Shown: positions 1-9,940 of the stretch, in pieces
Layout: each line of letters opens with the position of its first letter
Position numbering within the stretch: position 1 is the first letter of the stretch
Assembly (NCBI GenBank): GCA_015494295.1
Contig: WGBO01000001.1
Span: forward strand, 1 to 52,573
Length of the DNA stretch: 52,573 nt
Source of the DNA: Gammaproteobacteria bacterium
Lineage (GTDB): Bacteria > Pseudomonadota > Gammaproteobacteria > DSM-19610
Reading direction: 5' to 3'
The notes under the pieces: generated by a model
What the model was told of the DNA's origin: nothing
The model's database searches: none
Seen by the model: only the letters and a program-made list of their open reading frames with translations
Program-made: the position numbers and the translations under genes

Positions 1-2417
1 CGGGCGAAATCGAGCCGCGATTGCGGCGACTCCAGCATTTCCTCCACCGGGCGCGGACGCGCGATACAGTGCCCCTGGCCATAGTCCACGCCCAGCGCCG
101 TCAGCCGGTTCCTGATTTCGGCGCTCTCGATGAATTCGGCAATGGTACGCACCCCGACGGCGTGGCCGATATCGTTGATGGCGCGCACCATGGCGGCGTC
201 CACGGCGCTCACCGTCATATTGCGGACGATGCTGCCGTCTATCTTGATGTAGTCGATCTCCAGCCCTTTCAGGTAACCGAAAGCACTCAGGCCGCTGCCA
301 AAATCGTCCAGCGCAAAACGGCAGCCCAGCGCCCGGAGGCGCTTGATGGCCGCGCCGATGCTGCGCAGATTGGAAATGGCGGAGGACTCCGAAATCTCGA
401 AACAGATGCGCTGCGGCGGGATCGCGGCCGCCTCGATCTGCCGCTCCAGGAAATCCACGAAACCTGCGTCGATCAGCGAGGTGCCGCACAGGTTGATGAG
501 AATGCTGGTGTCCTCGGCAAGCAGCGCGCTTTGATCCAGCAGCCGCATCACCGCCTCGACCACCCAGCCGTCGATGCGCGTCATCAGGTGGTAGCGCTCG
601 GCGGCGGGCAGGAACGCCATTGGCAGGATCTCGCTGCCGTCGCGGCCGCGCATGCGCAACAGGAACTCGCAGTGCGCCGGCTGCCCGCCCCGTTCCCCCG
701 CCAGCGCGACGATCGGCTGATAGAGGAGATAGAAACGTTCCTCGTCCAGCGCGCGGCGGATCTCCGTCACCCAGTCCATCTCGCCACGCCGCTCGGCGAC
801 TTCCTCGTCGCTGGGCTCGAACAGGTGCACGCGGTTGCGGCCAGCGTCCTTGGCGGCATAGCAGGCAATGTCGGCCGCGCTCAAGAGCTCCGACACCGAA
901 TGACTTTGCGGCGTGATGGCCACCACGCCGATGCTGGCCCCAATCTCGAAACTGCGTTCGCCGTACAGGAAACGGAAACCGCGCACCGCGGAGCGAATGT
1001 TCTCGGCAATGCGCACCGCCTGCTCGGCGCTGCAGTGCGTCAGCAGCACGCCGAACTCGTCGCCACCGAGACGCGCCAGCACGTCGGCCTCGCGCACCTG
1101 GCGCTGCAACAGGGAAGACAACTGGCGCAACAGTTCGTCGCCGGCGCTGTGACCACACACGTCGTTGACCACCTTGAACTGGTCGAGATCAACGTAGCAC
1201 ATGGCATGGTGCAGACCCGATGACTGGGCGCTGTCCACCAGGCGTTCCAGTTGCGCCTCGAACTCACGCCGGTTGAACAGGCCGGTGAGCGGATCGTGGC
1301 GTGCCTGGAAGGACAGTTGGCGGGCCAGCTTGCGGGCCTGGCCGACGTCGTGGAACACCATCACCACGCCACCCAGCGTGCCATCGGGCGCGCAGATCGG
1401 CGCCGCTGAATCGGCAATGGCGATCTGCTCGCCATCGTGGCGTTGCAGCAGCTTGTGGCTGCCCTCGGCGATGCGCTCGCCGCTGGCCAGGCACTGGTCC
1501 ACCGGGTTGGCGAGCAATTTGCCGCTGTCCTCGTCGACCAGCCGCATGATCTTGCCGAGCGGTGTGCCACGGATCTCCTCCAACGGGCAACCGAGCAGTT
1601 CCTCGGCGATCGGGTTCATGTACTCGATGCGGCCCCTGGGATCCGTGGTAATCACGGCGTCGCCGATCGAATGCAGGGTGACCTCCGCCTGTTCTTTCTG
1701 GCGTTGCAGCGCCTGCTCCGATTCCACCGCCCGCGCCAGCGCCTCGTGCAGTTCCTCCTTCTGCTCGCGCGCGTAGTCGAGCGCCTCGTTGATGAAACGG
1801 CCGAGGTAACCGAACTCGTCGTTGCGGGTCTCGTCGAAACGCACCTGCTCGCTGCCCGAGGAAAATGCCTGCGCCGTGCCGATCATGTCGCGGAAAGGCT
1901 TGCTCAACACGAGATCGAGCACCCGTTGCAGCACCAGCCCGAACAACAGGAACAGACCGCCCATGCCCAGCAGCAACTGCTTGCGGCTCTCGGCCACCTG
2001 CAAGTCGATCGAGGGAAGGTAGAGCGTGACGCTGGCCGGACCGGCCGCCCCGCGGCCGTCACGGCCCAGCCACACCGGCCGCGTGTACTGCATGGCCTCG
2101 TCGGGGATACTGCCGTAGTTCAGCTCGCGCCCGTTCACGCCGACGCGCAGACCGCGCACGATGCCGGACGCGGCGCGCAGGCGTTCGGCCAGTTCACCGA
2201 GCCCGTCCAGGTCGGCAACCGGCTGTTCGAGGAATTCCTGGTAGAGGCCGGCCATGAAACGGTCGACGACGGCCTGCTGGCGCTGGATGATCTGATCCTC
2301 GCGCCCGTTGAGCATGACCATCACCACCATCAGGCCGATAACCACCATGCCCCAAAAGACAATGCCGGTTACACGAACCGGCAAGGTACGAAAATTTCTG
2401 GCATTCCCTTCTGTCAT
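1..2417 (-). CDS. Membrane-anchored PAS-GGDEF-EAL cyclic-di-GMP signalling protein (3' end cut by window)
   Basis: It probably makes and/or breaks down cyclic di-GMP at the inner membrane. About 805 residues are visible, and the frame is still open at base 1, so only a short C-terminal tail is missing. Order: TM segment (about 14-36), periplasmic sensor region, second TM (about 145-168), HAMP-like and coiled-coil linker, PAS (about 243-355), GGDEF, EAL. The GGDEF motif is intact (RLGGDEFGVLL, about residue 450). The EAL signature reads EFL (CEFLLRM, about 582), but the metal-binding Glu is kept, as are DDFGSG, IKIDG, AEFIE and YGQG, so phosphodiesterase activity is plausible. The ATG at 2417 begins MTEGNARNF. 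The input signal is unknown. Whether cyclase or phosphodiesterase activity dominates cannot be read from sequence. Confidence 0.9.
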   Translation of the reverse strand, partial: MTEGNARNFRTLPVRVTGIVFWGMVVIGLMVVMVMLNGREDQIIQRQQAVVDRFMAGLYQEFLEQPVADLDGLGELAERLRAASGIVRGLRVGVNGRELNYGSIPDEAMQYTRPVWLGRDGRGAAGPASVTLYLPSIDLQVAESRKQLLLGMGGLFLLFGLVLQRVLDLVLSKPFRDMIGTAQAFSSGSEQVRFDETRNDEFGYLGRFINEALDYAREQKEELHEALARAVESEQALQRQKEQAEVTLHSIGDAVITTDPRGRIEYMNPIAEELLGCPLEEIRGTPLGKIMRLVDEDSGKLLANPVDQCLASGERIAEGSHKLLQRHDGEQIAIADSAAPICAPDGTLGGVVMVFHDVGQARKLARQLSFQARHDPLTGLFNRREFEAQLERLVDSAQSSGLHHAMCYVDLDQFKVVNDVCGHSAGDELLRQLSSLLQRQVREADVLARLGGDEFGVLLTHCSAEQAVRIAENIRSAVRGFRFLYGERSFEIGASIGVVAITPQSHSVSELLSAADIACYAAKDAGRNRVHLFEPSDEEVAERRGEMDWVTEIRRALDEERFYLLYQPIVALAGERGGQPAHCEFLLRMRGRDGSEILPMAFLPAAERYHLMTRIDGWVVEAVMRLLDQSALLAEDTSILINLCGTSLIDAGFVDFLERQIEAAAIPPQRICFEISESSAISNLRSIGAAIKRLRALGCRFALDDFGSGLSAFGYLKGLEIDYIKIDGSIVRNMTVSAVDAAMVRAINDIGHAVGVRTIAEFIESAEIRNRLTALGVDYGQGHCIARPRPVEEMLESPQSRLDFA

Positions 2418-2530
2418 AACGGATCCGCGGCAGCCGCGCAACGGTCGGCTGATTCCTTTCATATAAAGCGGCCGGCATGGCCCGAACTTTATGCGCACCG
2501 CGCTGCCGGCCAGCCGTGGCCCGGCGCCGA

Positions 2531-3919
<1,389 letters not shown>

Positions 3920-4004
3920 TTAGCCAGGGCTCCAGGGTGCTGCGGACGTGACCGCTTGTCGAACGCCCGACCGCCGGGCGCAACCGGCGGCATGGTAACA
4001 AAAA

Positions 4005-4033
4005 TTGGTCAGTCGCGCGGAAACCGCTATGAT
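4005..4033 (+). promoter_or_regulatory. Sigma-70-type promoter of ppiA
   Basis: A -35 box TTGGTC (4005-4010) and a -10 box TATGAT (4028-4033) are separated by exactly 17 bp. Transcription would start near 4040, about 20 bases before the ppiA ATG. This supports the start at 4059 over the longer open frame, which begins inside the promoter. Confidence 0.7.
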
Positions 4034-4058
4034 ACGCGCTTCGAAAGGGAGTCCCGCC

Positions 4059-4637
4059 ATGAAATACATCACCAGAATCCTGTTCGCCACCCTGCTGACG
4101 CTGGTCGCCGGCGCCCACGCCGGCAACACCGGGGCCGCCGCCCGGACCGACAAGGTGGTCGTGCACATGCAGACCAGCAAGGGCGAGATCGTCCTTGAAC
4201 TGGACCCGAAACGGGCCCCGGTCACGGTCGCCAACTTCGTCGAGTACGCCAAGGCCGGCTTCTACGACGGCACCATCTTCCACCGCGTGATCCCCGGCTT
4301 CATGATCCAGGGCGGCGGTTTCGAGCCGGGCATGGTCAAGAAAGCCACCCGCGCCCCGATCCGCAACGAATCGCGCAACGGCCTGCGCAATACCGTGGGC
4401 ACCATCGCCATGGCGCGCACCCGAAACCCGGATTCCGCCACCGCCCAGTTCTTCATCAATACCAATGACAACCCCGCGCTCGACTACCCCTCGCAGGGCG
4501 GTTATTGCGTGTTCGGCAAGGTCGTCGAGGGCATGGACGTGGTACGCGCCATCGAAAAGGCAAAACGCGGCCGGCGCGGCATGTACGGGGACGTGCCGGT
4601 GGAAGACATCATCATCGAGAAGGTGACGGTCGAGTAA
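4059..4637 (+). CDS. ppiA: Periplasmic cyclophilin-type peptidyl-prolyl isomerase
   Basis: It catalyses cis-trans isomerisation of proline bonds, probably in the periplasm. The protein has 192 residues. An N-terminal signal peptide ([21 protein letters not shown]) is followed by the cyclophilin domain from about residue 30, with [13 protein letters not shown], a MART segment and SATAQFFIN. The start at 4059 is chosen because an AAAGGGA ribosome site precedes it, the signal peptide begins there, and the promoter ends at 4033. The mature domain closely matches the downstream ppiB product (roughly two thirds identical by eye), which suggests tandem duplication followed by gain or loss of the export signal. 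Confidence 0.93.
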   Translation: MKYITRILFATLLTLVAGAHAGNTGAAARTDKVVVHMQTSKGEIVLELDPKRAPVTVANFVEYAKAGFYDGTIFHRVIPGFMIQGGGFEPGMVKKATRAPIRNESRNGLRNTVGTIAMARTRNPDSATAQFFINTNDNPALDYPSQGGYCVFGKVVEGMDVVRAIEKAKRGRRGMYGDVPVEDIIIEKVTVE

Positions 4638-4686
4638 ACCCGCCCGCCCTGTCGTACACACCCGCTTTATCCAGGAGAAACTTTCA

Positions 4687-5184
4687 ATGAACGTGCGCAT
4701 GCAGACCAACAAGGGCACCATCGTGCTCGAACTCGACGAGGAAAAGGCCCCCGTCACCGTCGCCAACTTCGTCGAGTACGCCAGATCCGGCTTCTACGAC
4801 GGCACCATCTTCCACCGCGTGATCCCGGGATTCATGATCCAGGGCGGCGGCTTCGAACCGGGCATGTCGCAGAAGAGCACCCGCGAGCCGATCAAGAACG
4901 AGGCCGACAACGGACTGAAGAACGAGCTGGGCACCATCGCCATGGCGCGCACCCCGGACCCGCACTCCGCCACCGCTCAGTTCTTCATCAATGCCAAGGA
5001 CAACGGTTTCCTCGATTTCACCGCGCCCAACCCGCAGGGCTGGGGCTACTGTGTGTTCGGCAAGGTGGTCGAAGGCCTGGACGTGGTGCAGGAGATCGAG
5101 AAGGTCGCCACCGGCAACAGCGGCCCCCACCAGGATGTCCCGGTCGAGGACGTGATCATCGAGAAAGTGACCGTCGAAGACTGA
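4687..5184 (+). CDS. ppiB: Cytoplasmic cyclophilin-type peptidyl-prolyl isomerase
   Basis: This 165-residue single-domain cyclophilin has no signal peptide, so it should act in the cytoplasm. It carries [19 protein letters not shown], a MART segment and [13 protein letters not shown], with the usual family length. A CAGGAGAAA ribosome site lies just upstream of the ATG. It is 49 bases after ppiA and 40 before lpxH, and probably cotranscribed with both. The cysS/ppiB/lpxH neighbourhood is a known gammaproteobacterial arrangement. Confidence 0.97.
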   Translation: MNVRMQTNKGTIVLELDEEKAPVTVANFVEYARSGFYDGTIFHRVIPGFMIQGGGFEPGMSQKSTREPIKNEADNGLKNELGTIAMARTPDPHSATAQFFINAKDNGFLDFTAPNPQGWGYCVFGKVVEGLDVVQEIEKVATGNSGPHQDVPVEDVIIEKVTVED

Positions 5185-5194
5185 CCCGCAAGGC

Positions 5195-5215
5195 GCCTCC
5201 CCGCAACGGGGAGGC
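5195..5215 (+). promoter_or_regulatory. Hairpin covering the lpxH ribosome binding site
   Basis: A perfect 9-bp stem, GCCTCCCCG (5195-5203) and CGGGGAGGC (5207-5215), with a CAA loop, lies between ppiB and lpxH. The only good Shine-Dalgarno sequence for lpxH, GGGGAGG (5208-5214), is inside the 3' arm. No T-run follows, so it is a poor intrinsic terminator. It may limit lpxH translation or protect the 3' end of the ppi message. Confidence 0.55.
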
Positions 5216-5224
5216 TTCCCGCCC

Positions 5225-5950
5225 TTGAGCACCCTGTTCATTTCCGACCTGCACCTCGACGCCTCGCAAGCGGCGCGCGTCGACGGCTTCATCGACTGGC
5301 TCGACCGCCAGGCGGGCAGGAAGCACCACATCTACATCCTCGGCGACCTGTTCGAGGCCTGGATCGGCGACGACGACGATGCGCCCCCCGGCCCGGCGGT
5401 GCGCGCGGCGCTGGCGCGCTGCAACCGCGCCGGCACGGCGGTAAGCCTGATGCATGGCAACCGCGACTTTCTCATCGGCGAGGCCTTCCTGGCCGACAGC
5501 GCTTGCCGCCTGCTGCCGGATCCGACCGTCGTCGACCTGTACGGCCGTCCCGCCCTGCTCATGCACGGTGACCTGCTGTGCAGCGACGACCACGACTACC
5601 AGCGCATCCGCCGTCAGGTGCGCGACCCACACTGGCAACGCGACATTCTCTCCCGCCCGCTGGCCGAGCGACGCGAACTGGCGCGGCAGGCGCGCCGCCA
5701 GAGCCGCCTGTCGATGCTGGGCAAAAGCCGGGACATCATGGACGTGAACGCGGACACGGTGGCCGAAACGGTCGCCCGGCATGGCGTGGACCTGCTGATT
5801 CACGGGCATACCCACCGACCCGCCATCCACCCACCAGCGCCGCCGGAACGCCGCTTCACGCGCGTGGTGCTGGGCGACTGGGGCGACAGCGGCAGCCTGC
5901 TGCGGGTGACGCCGCAGGGCGGGCTGACACTGGAAACGGTGAGTCTCTAG
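5225..5950 (+). CDS. lpxH: UDP-2,3-diacylglucosamine diphosphatase
   Basis: LpxH cleaves UDP-2,3-diacylglucosamine to lipid X and UMP, the fourth step of lipid A synthesis, at the inner face of the inner membrane. The 241-residue protein has the calcineurin-like metallophosphatase motifs: FISDLHLD at the N-terminus, GDLFEAWIGDD, GNRDFL, MHGD and HGHTHRP near residue 197. It begins with TTG, the first possible start in frame, and the metal motif begins four residues later, so no later start is acceptable. Its stop codon shares a CTAG with the convergent gene on the other strand. Confidence 0.96.
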   Translation: MSTLFISDLHLDASQAARVDGFIDWLDRQAGRKHHIYILGDLFEAWIGDDDDAPPGPAVRAALARCNRAGTAVSLMHGNRDFLIGEAFLADSACRLLPDPTVVDLYGRPALLMHGDLLCSDDHDYQRIRRQVRDPHWQRDILSRPLAERRELARQARRQSRLSMLGKSRDIMDVNADTVAETVARHGVDLLIHGHTHRPAIHPPAPPERRFTRVVLGDWGDSGSLLRVTPQGGLTLETVSL

Positions 5951-6696
5951 GGCGCGCCGTCCGCCGGCGCGGGCGCCAGCGGCTGGTAGGTCTCGTAGTC
6001 GGCGGGCAGGTCGAACAAGGCGTCGTCGACCGGCACATCGCGCGCGTAGCGCAACAGTTGCCGGTGCGCGCCGTCCGGCGACCAGGTCACCACCGGCACG
6101 CCGACGCGCACATCGAAATCACCCGCATACAGGTAACGCGCCTGGAAACAGGGCGTGACATATTCCGCCGGCGTGTTGCCCTTCGAACGCTGCTGCTGGA
6201 TGGCGAGCACATCGGCGAACTCCTCGAATGCCTGGCGCGCATCGTCCAGCAACCCCTCCACCACCACGCTGGAGTAACAGGTTTTACCGCCGGCGCGCAA
6301 CTCCAGGGTGGTGGACGCCTTGCCTTCGAGACGCGGCGCCTCGCGGTCGTGGCTGCGCCGCACCTCGATCTCCAGCGCCCCGGGCGTCTGCTCGGGCGTG
6401 CCGCGACCGTCGATATTGAGAATGGTGCGGGTGTCCTCCACCACGTTGTAGATCTGTTTCGCGCGCCGGTCCAGCAGCACGAAGTCCACGCTGTCGTCAC
6501 CCTGGTCGGAGCGCAGGTAGCGATCGGTGACGATATAGCGGACCTCCCAGGGATCGTTGCCCGCCTCCTGCTCCATGTACCAGAGCACCGTCGCGCGCGT
6601 CTCCGCCTGCGTCACGCCGCCCGCGGCCAGCGACAGGCACAGGCCGATCCATAGCGGCCAGCCCGCCAGCCGCCTTCCATCCCCGGATACTTTCAT
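5947..6696 (-). CDS. Secreted protein of unknown function
   Basis: I do not recognise this family with certainty; it may be like the DUF4412 group. The 249-residue protein begins with a basic stretch and a hydrophobic segment (LAGWPLWIGLCLSLAAGGVTQA), a likely signal peptide with AxA-type cleavage near residue 30. The rest looks beta-rich and soluble, with motifs such as RYIVTDRYLRSDQGDD and a YNVVED segment. It has two cysteines (in KTCYSS and VTPCFQ) that could form a disulfide. The start at 6696 is chosen because the signal peptide begins there. It lies four bases after the DUF455 gene and may be its operon partner. Confidence 0.75.
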   Translation of the reverse strand: MKVSGDGRRLAGWPLWIGLCLSLAAGGVTQAETRATVLWYMEQEAGNDPWEVRYIVTDRYLRSDQGDDSVDFVLLDRRAKQIYNVVEDTRTILNIDGRGTPEQTPGALEIEVRRSHDREAPRLEGKASTTLELRAGGKTCYSSVVVEGLLDDARQAFEEFADVLAIQQQRSKGNTPAEYVTPCFQARYLYAGDFDVRVGVPVVTWSPDGAHRQLLRYARDVPVDDALFDLPADYETYQPLAPAPADGAP

Positions 6697-6700
6697 GCTT

Positions 6701-7528
6701 TCACCTGCCCTTCTGTCCTGACATCGATTCGAGATACCGCAGTTCACTGTCGCTGAACCCGGCACGGCGCCGCGCCTCGCGGTGGAACGGCGGTCGCACC
6801 ACGCCACGCATGTACTCGTCCAGCAGGTCGGTAAATGTCCGCTCGGGGTCGAGCCGACGCTGCGCGCACAGATAATGGAACCAGCGGGTGCCGATCTCCA
6901 CGTGGCCGATTTCATCGCGCAGGATGATGTTCAACAACGCTACCGTTTCATTATCGCCGACCTTGCGCAGGCGCTCAATCATTCCCGGTGTCACGTCCAG
7001 ACCGCGCGCCTCCAGCACCCTCGGCACCAGCGCCATGCGCACCAGCGGATCGTGCGCGGTGCGCCCGGCGGTCGCCCACAGGCCGTCGTGGGCATCGAGG
7101 TCGCCGTAGGCGGCGCCGAAAGCGGCCAGCCGTGCCTGCAGCAGGCCGAAATGATAGGCCTCCTCGGCGGCGACCCGCGCCCAGTCCTGGTAGTAGCGCG
7201 GCGGCAGGCCGCGAAAACGGTATACCGCGTCCCAGGCCAGGTTGATGGCGTTGAACTCGATATGGGCGATGGCGTGCAGCAGCGCGATGCGCCCCTCGCG
7301 GCTGGCGGGGCTGCGGCGCGGCAACTCGCGCGGCGCCACCAGGACCGGCCGCGGCGGACGCCCGGCGTCGGCGAAGGGTTCCGGCTCGTCCCGCGAGCTG
7401 AAGTCCAGCGTGCCTGCCAGCACCGCGCTGAACGCCTGCCGGGTCAGCCCCGCCTTCTGCCCGGGGTCGGCGCAGTCCAGGCAGCGTTTCGCCCACGCGA
7501 ACAGGTTGTCGGGCGCGCGCCCGTTCAT
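6701..7528 (-). CDS. DUF455 family ferritin-like protein
   Basis: DUF455 proteins have a ferritin-like four-helix fold, and some are thought to bind a di-iron centre; the substrate is unknown. Likely iron ligands are visible: HIEFNAINLAWD, EEAYHFGLL and DEIGHVEIGTRWFHY. The last two match the ExxH spacing of ferritin-like oxygenases. The start at 7528 (MNGRAPDN) gives an ATGA overlap with the stop of the upstream glycerate kinase gene, the usual sign of coupled translation. An ATG at 7540 is also possible. About 275 residues. Confidence 0.85.
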   Translation of the reverse strand: MNGRAPDNLFAWAKRCLDCADPGQKAGLTRQAFSAVLAGTLDFSSRDEPEPFADAGRPPRPVLVAPRELPRRSPASREGRIALLHAIAHIEFNAINLAWDAVYRFRGLPPRYYQDWARVAAEEAYHFGLLQARLAAFGAAYGDLDAHDGLWATAGRTAHDPLVRMALVPRVLEARGLDVTPGMIERLRKVGDNETVALLNIILRDEIGHVEIGTRWFHYLCAQRRLDPERTFTDLLDEYMRGVVRPPFHREARRRAGFSDSELRYLESMSGQKGR

Positions 7529-8754
7529 GCCGGTTTCCATGCCAGCACGATATCACGCACGTTGGTGCCGGTGGGGCCGGTCGACACCAGGTCGCCGCCT
7601 GCCGCCAGGAAAGTGCCGGCGTCCGCGGCCGCCAGCGCCGCGCCCGCCTCCAGGCCCTCCCGCCCGCCACGCGCCACCGTGCCGCCGTCCACCAGCGCCC
7701 CGGCGTCATCGGTCGGCCCGTCGCGGCCGTCGGTGCCCAGCGCCAGCAGGTACCAGTCCTCGCGGCCCGCCAGCTCGATGGCGGCGGCCAGCGCCAGTTG
7801 CTGGTTGCGCCCGCCCCGGCCCGCCCGCTCCGGCAGGCGCACCGTGGTTTCACCGCCCCACAGGTGCAGGCCGGGCGCGGCGGCGTCAAGTTCCGCCACC
7901 AGCCGGCGCCCCGTGGCCGCGGCGTCGCCTTCCAGTTCGGGTTCGTGGAAGCACACCGACAGGCCCTGTTGCCGCGCCGCCTCCACCAATGCCTCGCAGG
8001 CGCTGCGCAGGTTCGCCAGCAGGCGATGTTCCGGGGCCGGCCGCGTCGGCGCGGCCGGCTCGGGGGCTTGCGCCAGCGCCTCGCGCAGCGGCGCCGGCAT
8101 GGCCGCCAGGTCCGGCAGACCGCGCTGTTCGGGCGGACGCGGCCAGAACGGCCCGGAACCGATCACCGCGGGGTCGTCGCCGCGCACGTCGGAGATCGTC
8201 CATACCCGCACCGGCCGTTCGCCGGTTCGGGCCAGCAGACCGCCGGCCTTGATGCGCGACAGGCGCTGGCGCACGGCGTTGACGGCGTGGATATCGAGAC
8301 CGCTGCCGAGCAGCCAGCGGTTGATGTCGCGCAAGGTGGCGGCGTCGATGCCTGGCACCGGCACCTCGACCAGGCTGGAGGCACCGCCGGACAACAACAC
8401 CAGCAACGGCCCGCGGCCGGACTCCAGCCACTGCAACAGGCGTCGGCCGGCCGCCAGGCTGGCGGCGCCGGGCAGGGGATGGTCGCCGCTCAATGCCTCG
8501 ATGCGCGCGTCGGGCGGCGCGCCGACCGCCGACCACGCTCCTGCCGGCGCGATCAGCAGCGCCCGGCACAAGCGCTCGCCCAGCGCCTCGCGTGCGCCTT
8601 CCAGCATGGCGGACGCCGCCTTGCCGATCGCCAGCACGTCGAAAGCCAGGTCCGCGGGCAGGCTGCCGGCGTGCAGCTTCACCAGCCGGTCGCCGCGTAC
8701 CGCGTCGATGGCGCGGGCGGCGAGAGCGAGCATAATCTTTCTTTTATTTTTCAT
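7525..8754 (-). CDS. Glycerate kinase of the GckA/TtuD (MOFRL) type
   Basis: It probably phosphorylates glycerate to 2-phosphoglycerate, feeding photorespiratory, tartronate or serine-derived glycerate into glycolysis. The 409-residue protein has the family features: KAASAMLEGA near the N-terminus, SGGASSLVEVP, and the C-terminal MOFRL domain with GGRNQQLALAAAIEL and LALGTDGRDGPTDDAGA. The ATG at 8754 gives MKNKRKIM. A second ATG at 8733 (MLALAARAI) has a better ribosome site (AAAGAAAG) and may be the real start. It forms an operon with the DUF455 gene. Confidence 0.9.
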   Translation of the reverse strand: MKNKRKIMLALAARAIDAVRGDRLVKLHAGSLPADLAFDVLAIGKAASAMLEGAREALGERLCRALLIAPAGAWSAVGAPPDARIEALSGDHPLPGAASLAAGRRLLQWLESGRGPLLVLLSGGASSLVEVPVPGIDAATLRDINRWLLGSGLDIHAVNAVRQRLSRIKAGGLLARTGERPVRVWTISDVRGDDPAVIGSGPFWPRPPEQRGLPDLAAMPAPLREALAQAPEPAAPTRPAPEHRLLANLRSACEALVEAARQQGLSVCFHEPELEGDAAATGRRLVAELDAAAPGLHLWGGETTVRLPERAGRGGRNQQLALAAAIELAGREDWYLLALGTDGRDGPTDDAGALVDGGTVARGGREGLEAGAALAAADAGTFLAAGGDLVSTGPTGTNVRDIVLAWKPA

Positions 8755-8756
8755 TT

Positions 8757-8771
8757 ATAACAGCATGTTAT
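8757..8771. promoter_or_regulatory. Inverted repeat in a divergent promoter region
   Basis: ATAACA-GCA-TGTTAT is a perfect 6-bp inverted repeat beside the glycerate kinase start, in the gap to the divergent gene at 8872. The surrounding bases are unusually AT-rich for this genome. It could be an operator for a repressor of the glycerate kinase operon. No regulator is encoded next to it. Confidence 0.35.
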
Positions 8772-8871
8772 GAGGTGTTTTCAGATTGTACCGGAGGATT
8801 GCGAGCGGGGCCTTTTTGACACCCCGGGCCGCATTGGGCATGCTCGGATCAAACCATCGAAGGACAAGCCG

Positions 8872-9213
8872 ATGACACAACAACATGTCCTCGAAATCTA
8901 TGAGCCGTATGAGTACACAGGCCAGAACCCGCTCACGGCAGAAGGCATCGCGGTCATCCCCGGCCCCTCGCGCGAGCGCTACTACCTGCTGCGGATCGCC
9001 AGCCCGTTCGAGTACGAGCACCAGACGGTTACCCAGTTCGTGGTGATGCCACGCTACAACGGCGACAAGATCGACCGCGCGGTGTCCAGCACCTGTACCG
9101 TCAATATCGCGCGCGTGCCGGACGGCGTGGATCTGTCGGACAAGCCGGAACTGACCTTCGACGACTTCCTGCGCTGGGGGGTCGGCAAGATCAGCGTGAA
9201 CCTGGATCACTGA
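8872..9213 (+). CDS. Small conserved-looking protein of unknown function
   Basis: A 113-residue soluble protein that I do not recognise. It begins MTQQHVLEIYEPYEYTGQ, has no signal peptide or membrane segment, and is rich in Tyr and acidic residues. The segments YYLLRIASPFEYEHQTVTQF and RVPDGVDLSD suggest a beta-rich fold. The start at 8872 has an AAGGA ribosome site; a longer frame from 8770 would read through the promoter region. Its last 23 bases overlap the end of the convergent SIMPL gene. Confidence 0.7.
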   Translation: MTQQHVLEIYEPYEYTGQNPLTAEGIAVIPGPSRERYYLLRIASPFEYEHQTVTQFVVMPRYNGDKIDRAVSSTCTVNIARVPDGVDLSDKPELTFDDFLRWGVGKISVNLDH

Positions 9214-9928
9214 GCGCGCCGGCGCGGCCGCGCGTCAGCCGGATCGAACCGCTGACCTGGACACTGATACGACTGCTGCCCTGCTCCACGGCGGGCGGGG
9301 CCACCGCGGCGGCCGTTACCCGCGCGCTGCTCTCCAGCCGCACGGGGACCACCGGGGGGCGGCCCGCGCCACCGATATTCACGTCGAGCAGGCGATAGCC
9401 CGCGGCATTCAGGTTCGAGGCGATCATCGCGGCCCTGCGGCTGAACGCGCGCAGGGCCTCGGCGATCAGCTCGTCTTCCACCTCGGCGCGCCGTTGCGGT
9501 GACACCGAAAACTGCATCGACTGTATCTGCAAACGTTCCTGCAGGTGCCCGGCCAGCGCACTCAGCGCCTCGACGTCGGTCGACTCCAGCCGCAGTGACT
9601 GGCTGGCGCGCCAGCGCGTGATGCGCTTGTTCTCGTAAACCGGGTAGGTCCGGTAAGCCTGGGTGGAGGCTGTCACGGCGGGCACCGCCCGCGCCTGCTC
9701 CAGCGCCCATTCCATATCGCGGTTGAGCGCGTCCGCCAGCCGCGCCACGTCACGCGCTTCGGCCTGCGCCTGCACCACCACCGTCATGCGGTCGTTCTCC
9801 ACCTCGCGCCCCGCTTCCACGCGGAAACTCACCCGGTCGCCCGCGGGCGGCTCGCCGGCGTGAGACACCGCGTTCCACAGGCTCGCCAGCAACAGGGGAA
9901 AGAAAACCACCACCATGCGCTTGTCCAT
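9191..9928 (-). CDS. Exported SIMPL-domain (DUF541) protein
   Basis: SIMPL/DUF541 proteins (E. coli YggE type) are periplasmic proteins linked to oxidative stress, with no defined reaction. The protein has 245 residues. A signal peptide (MDKRMVVVFFPLLLASLWNAVSHA) is followed by a domain beginning VSFRVEAGREVENDRMTVVVQA and ending ISVQVSGSIRL. It starts 12 bases after metZ and is probably the last gene of the cvpA-purF-metZ transcript. Its 3' end overlaps the convergent small gene by 23 bases. Confidence 0.87.
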   Translation of the reverse strand: MDKRMVVVFFPLLLASLWNAVSHAGEPPAGDRVSFRVEAGREVENDRMTVVVQAQAEARDVARLADALNRDMEWALEQARAVPAVTASTQAYRTYPVYENKRITRWRASQSLRLESTDVEALSALAGHLQERLQIQSMQFSVSPQRRAEVEDELIAEALRAFSRRAAMIASNLNAAGYRLLDVNIGGAGRPPVVPVRLESSARVTAAAVAPPAVEQGSSRISVQVSGSIRLTRGRAGALSDPGSR

Positions 9929-9940
9929 GTTTCCGCTCCT

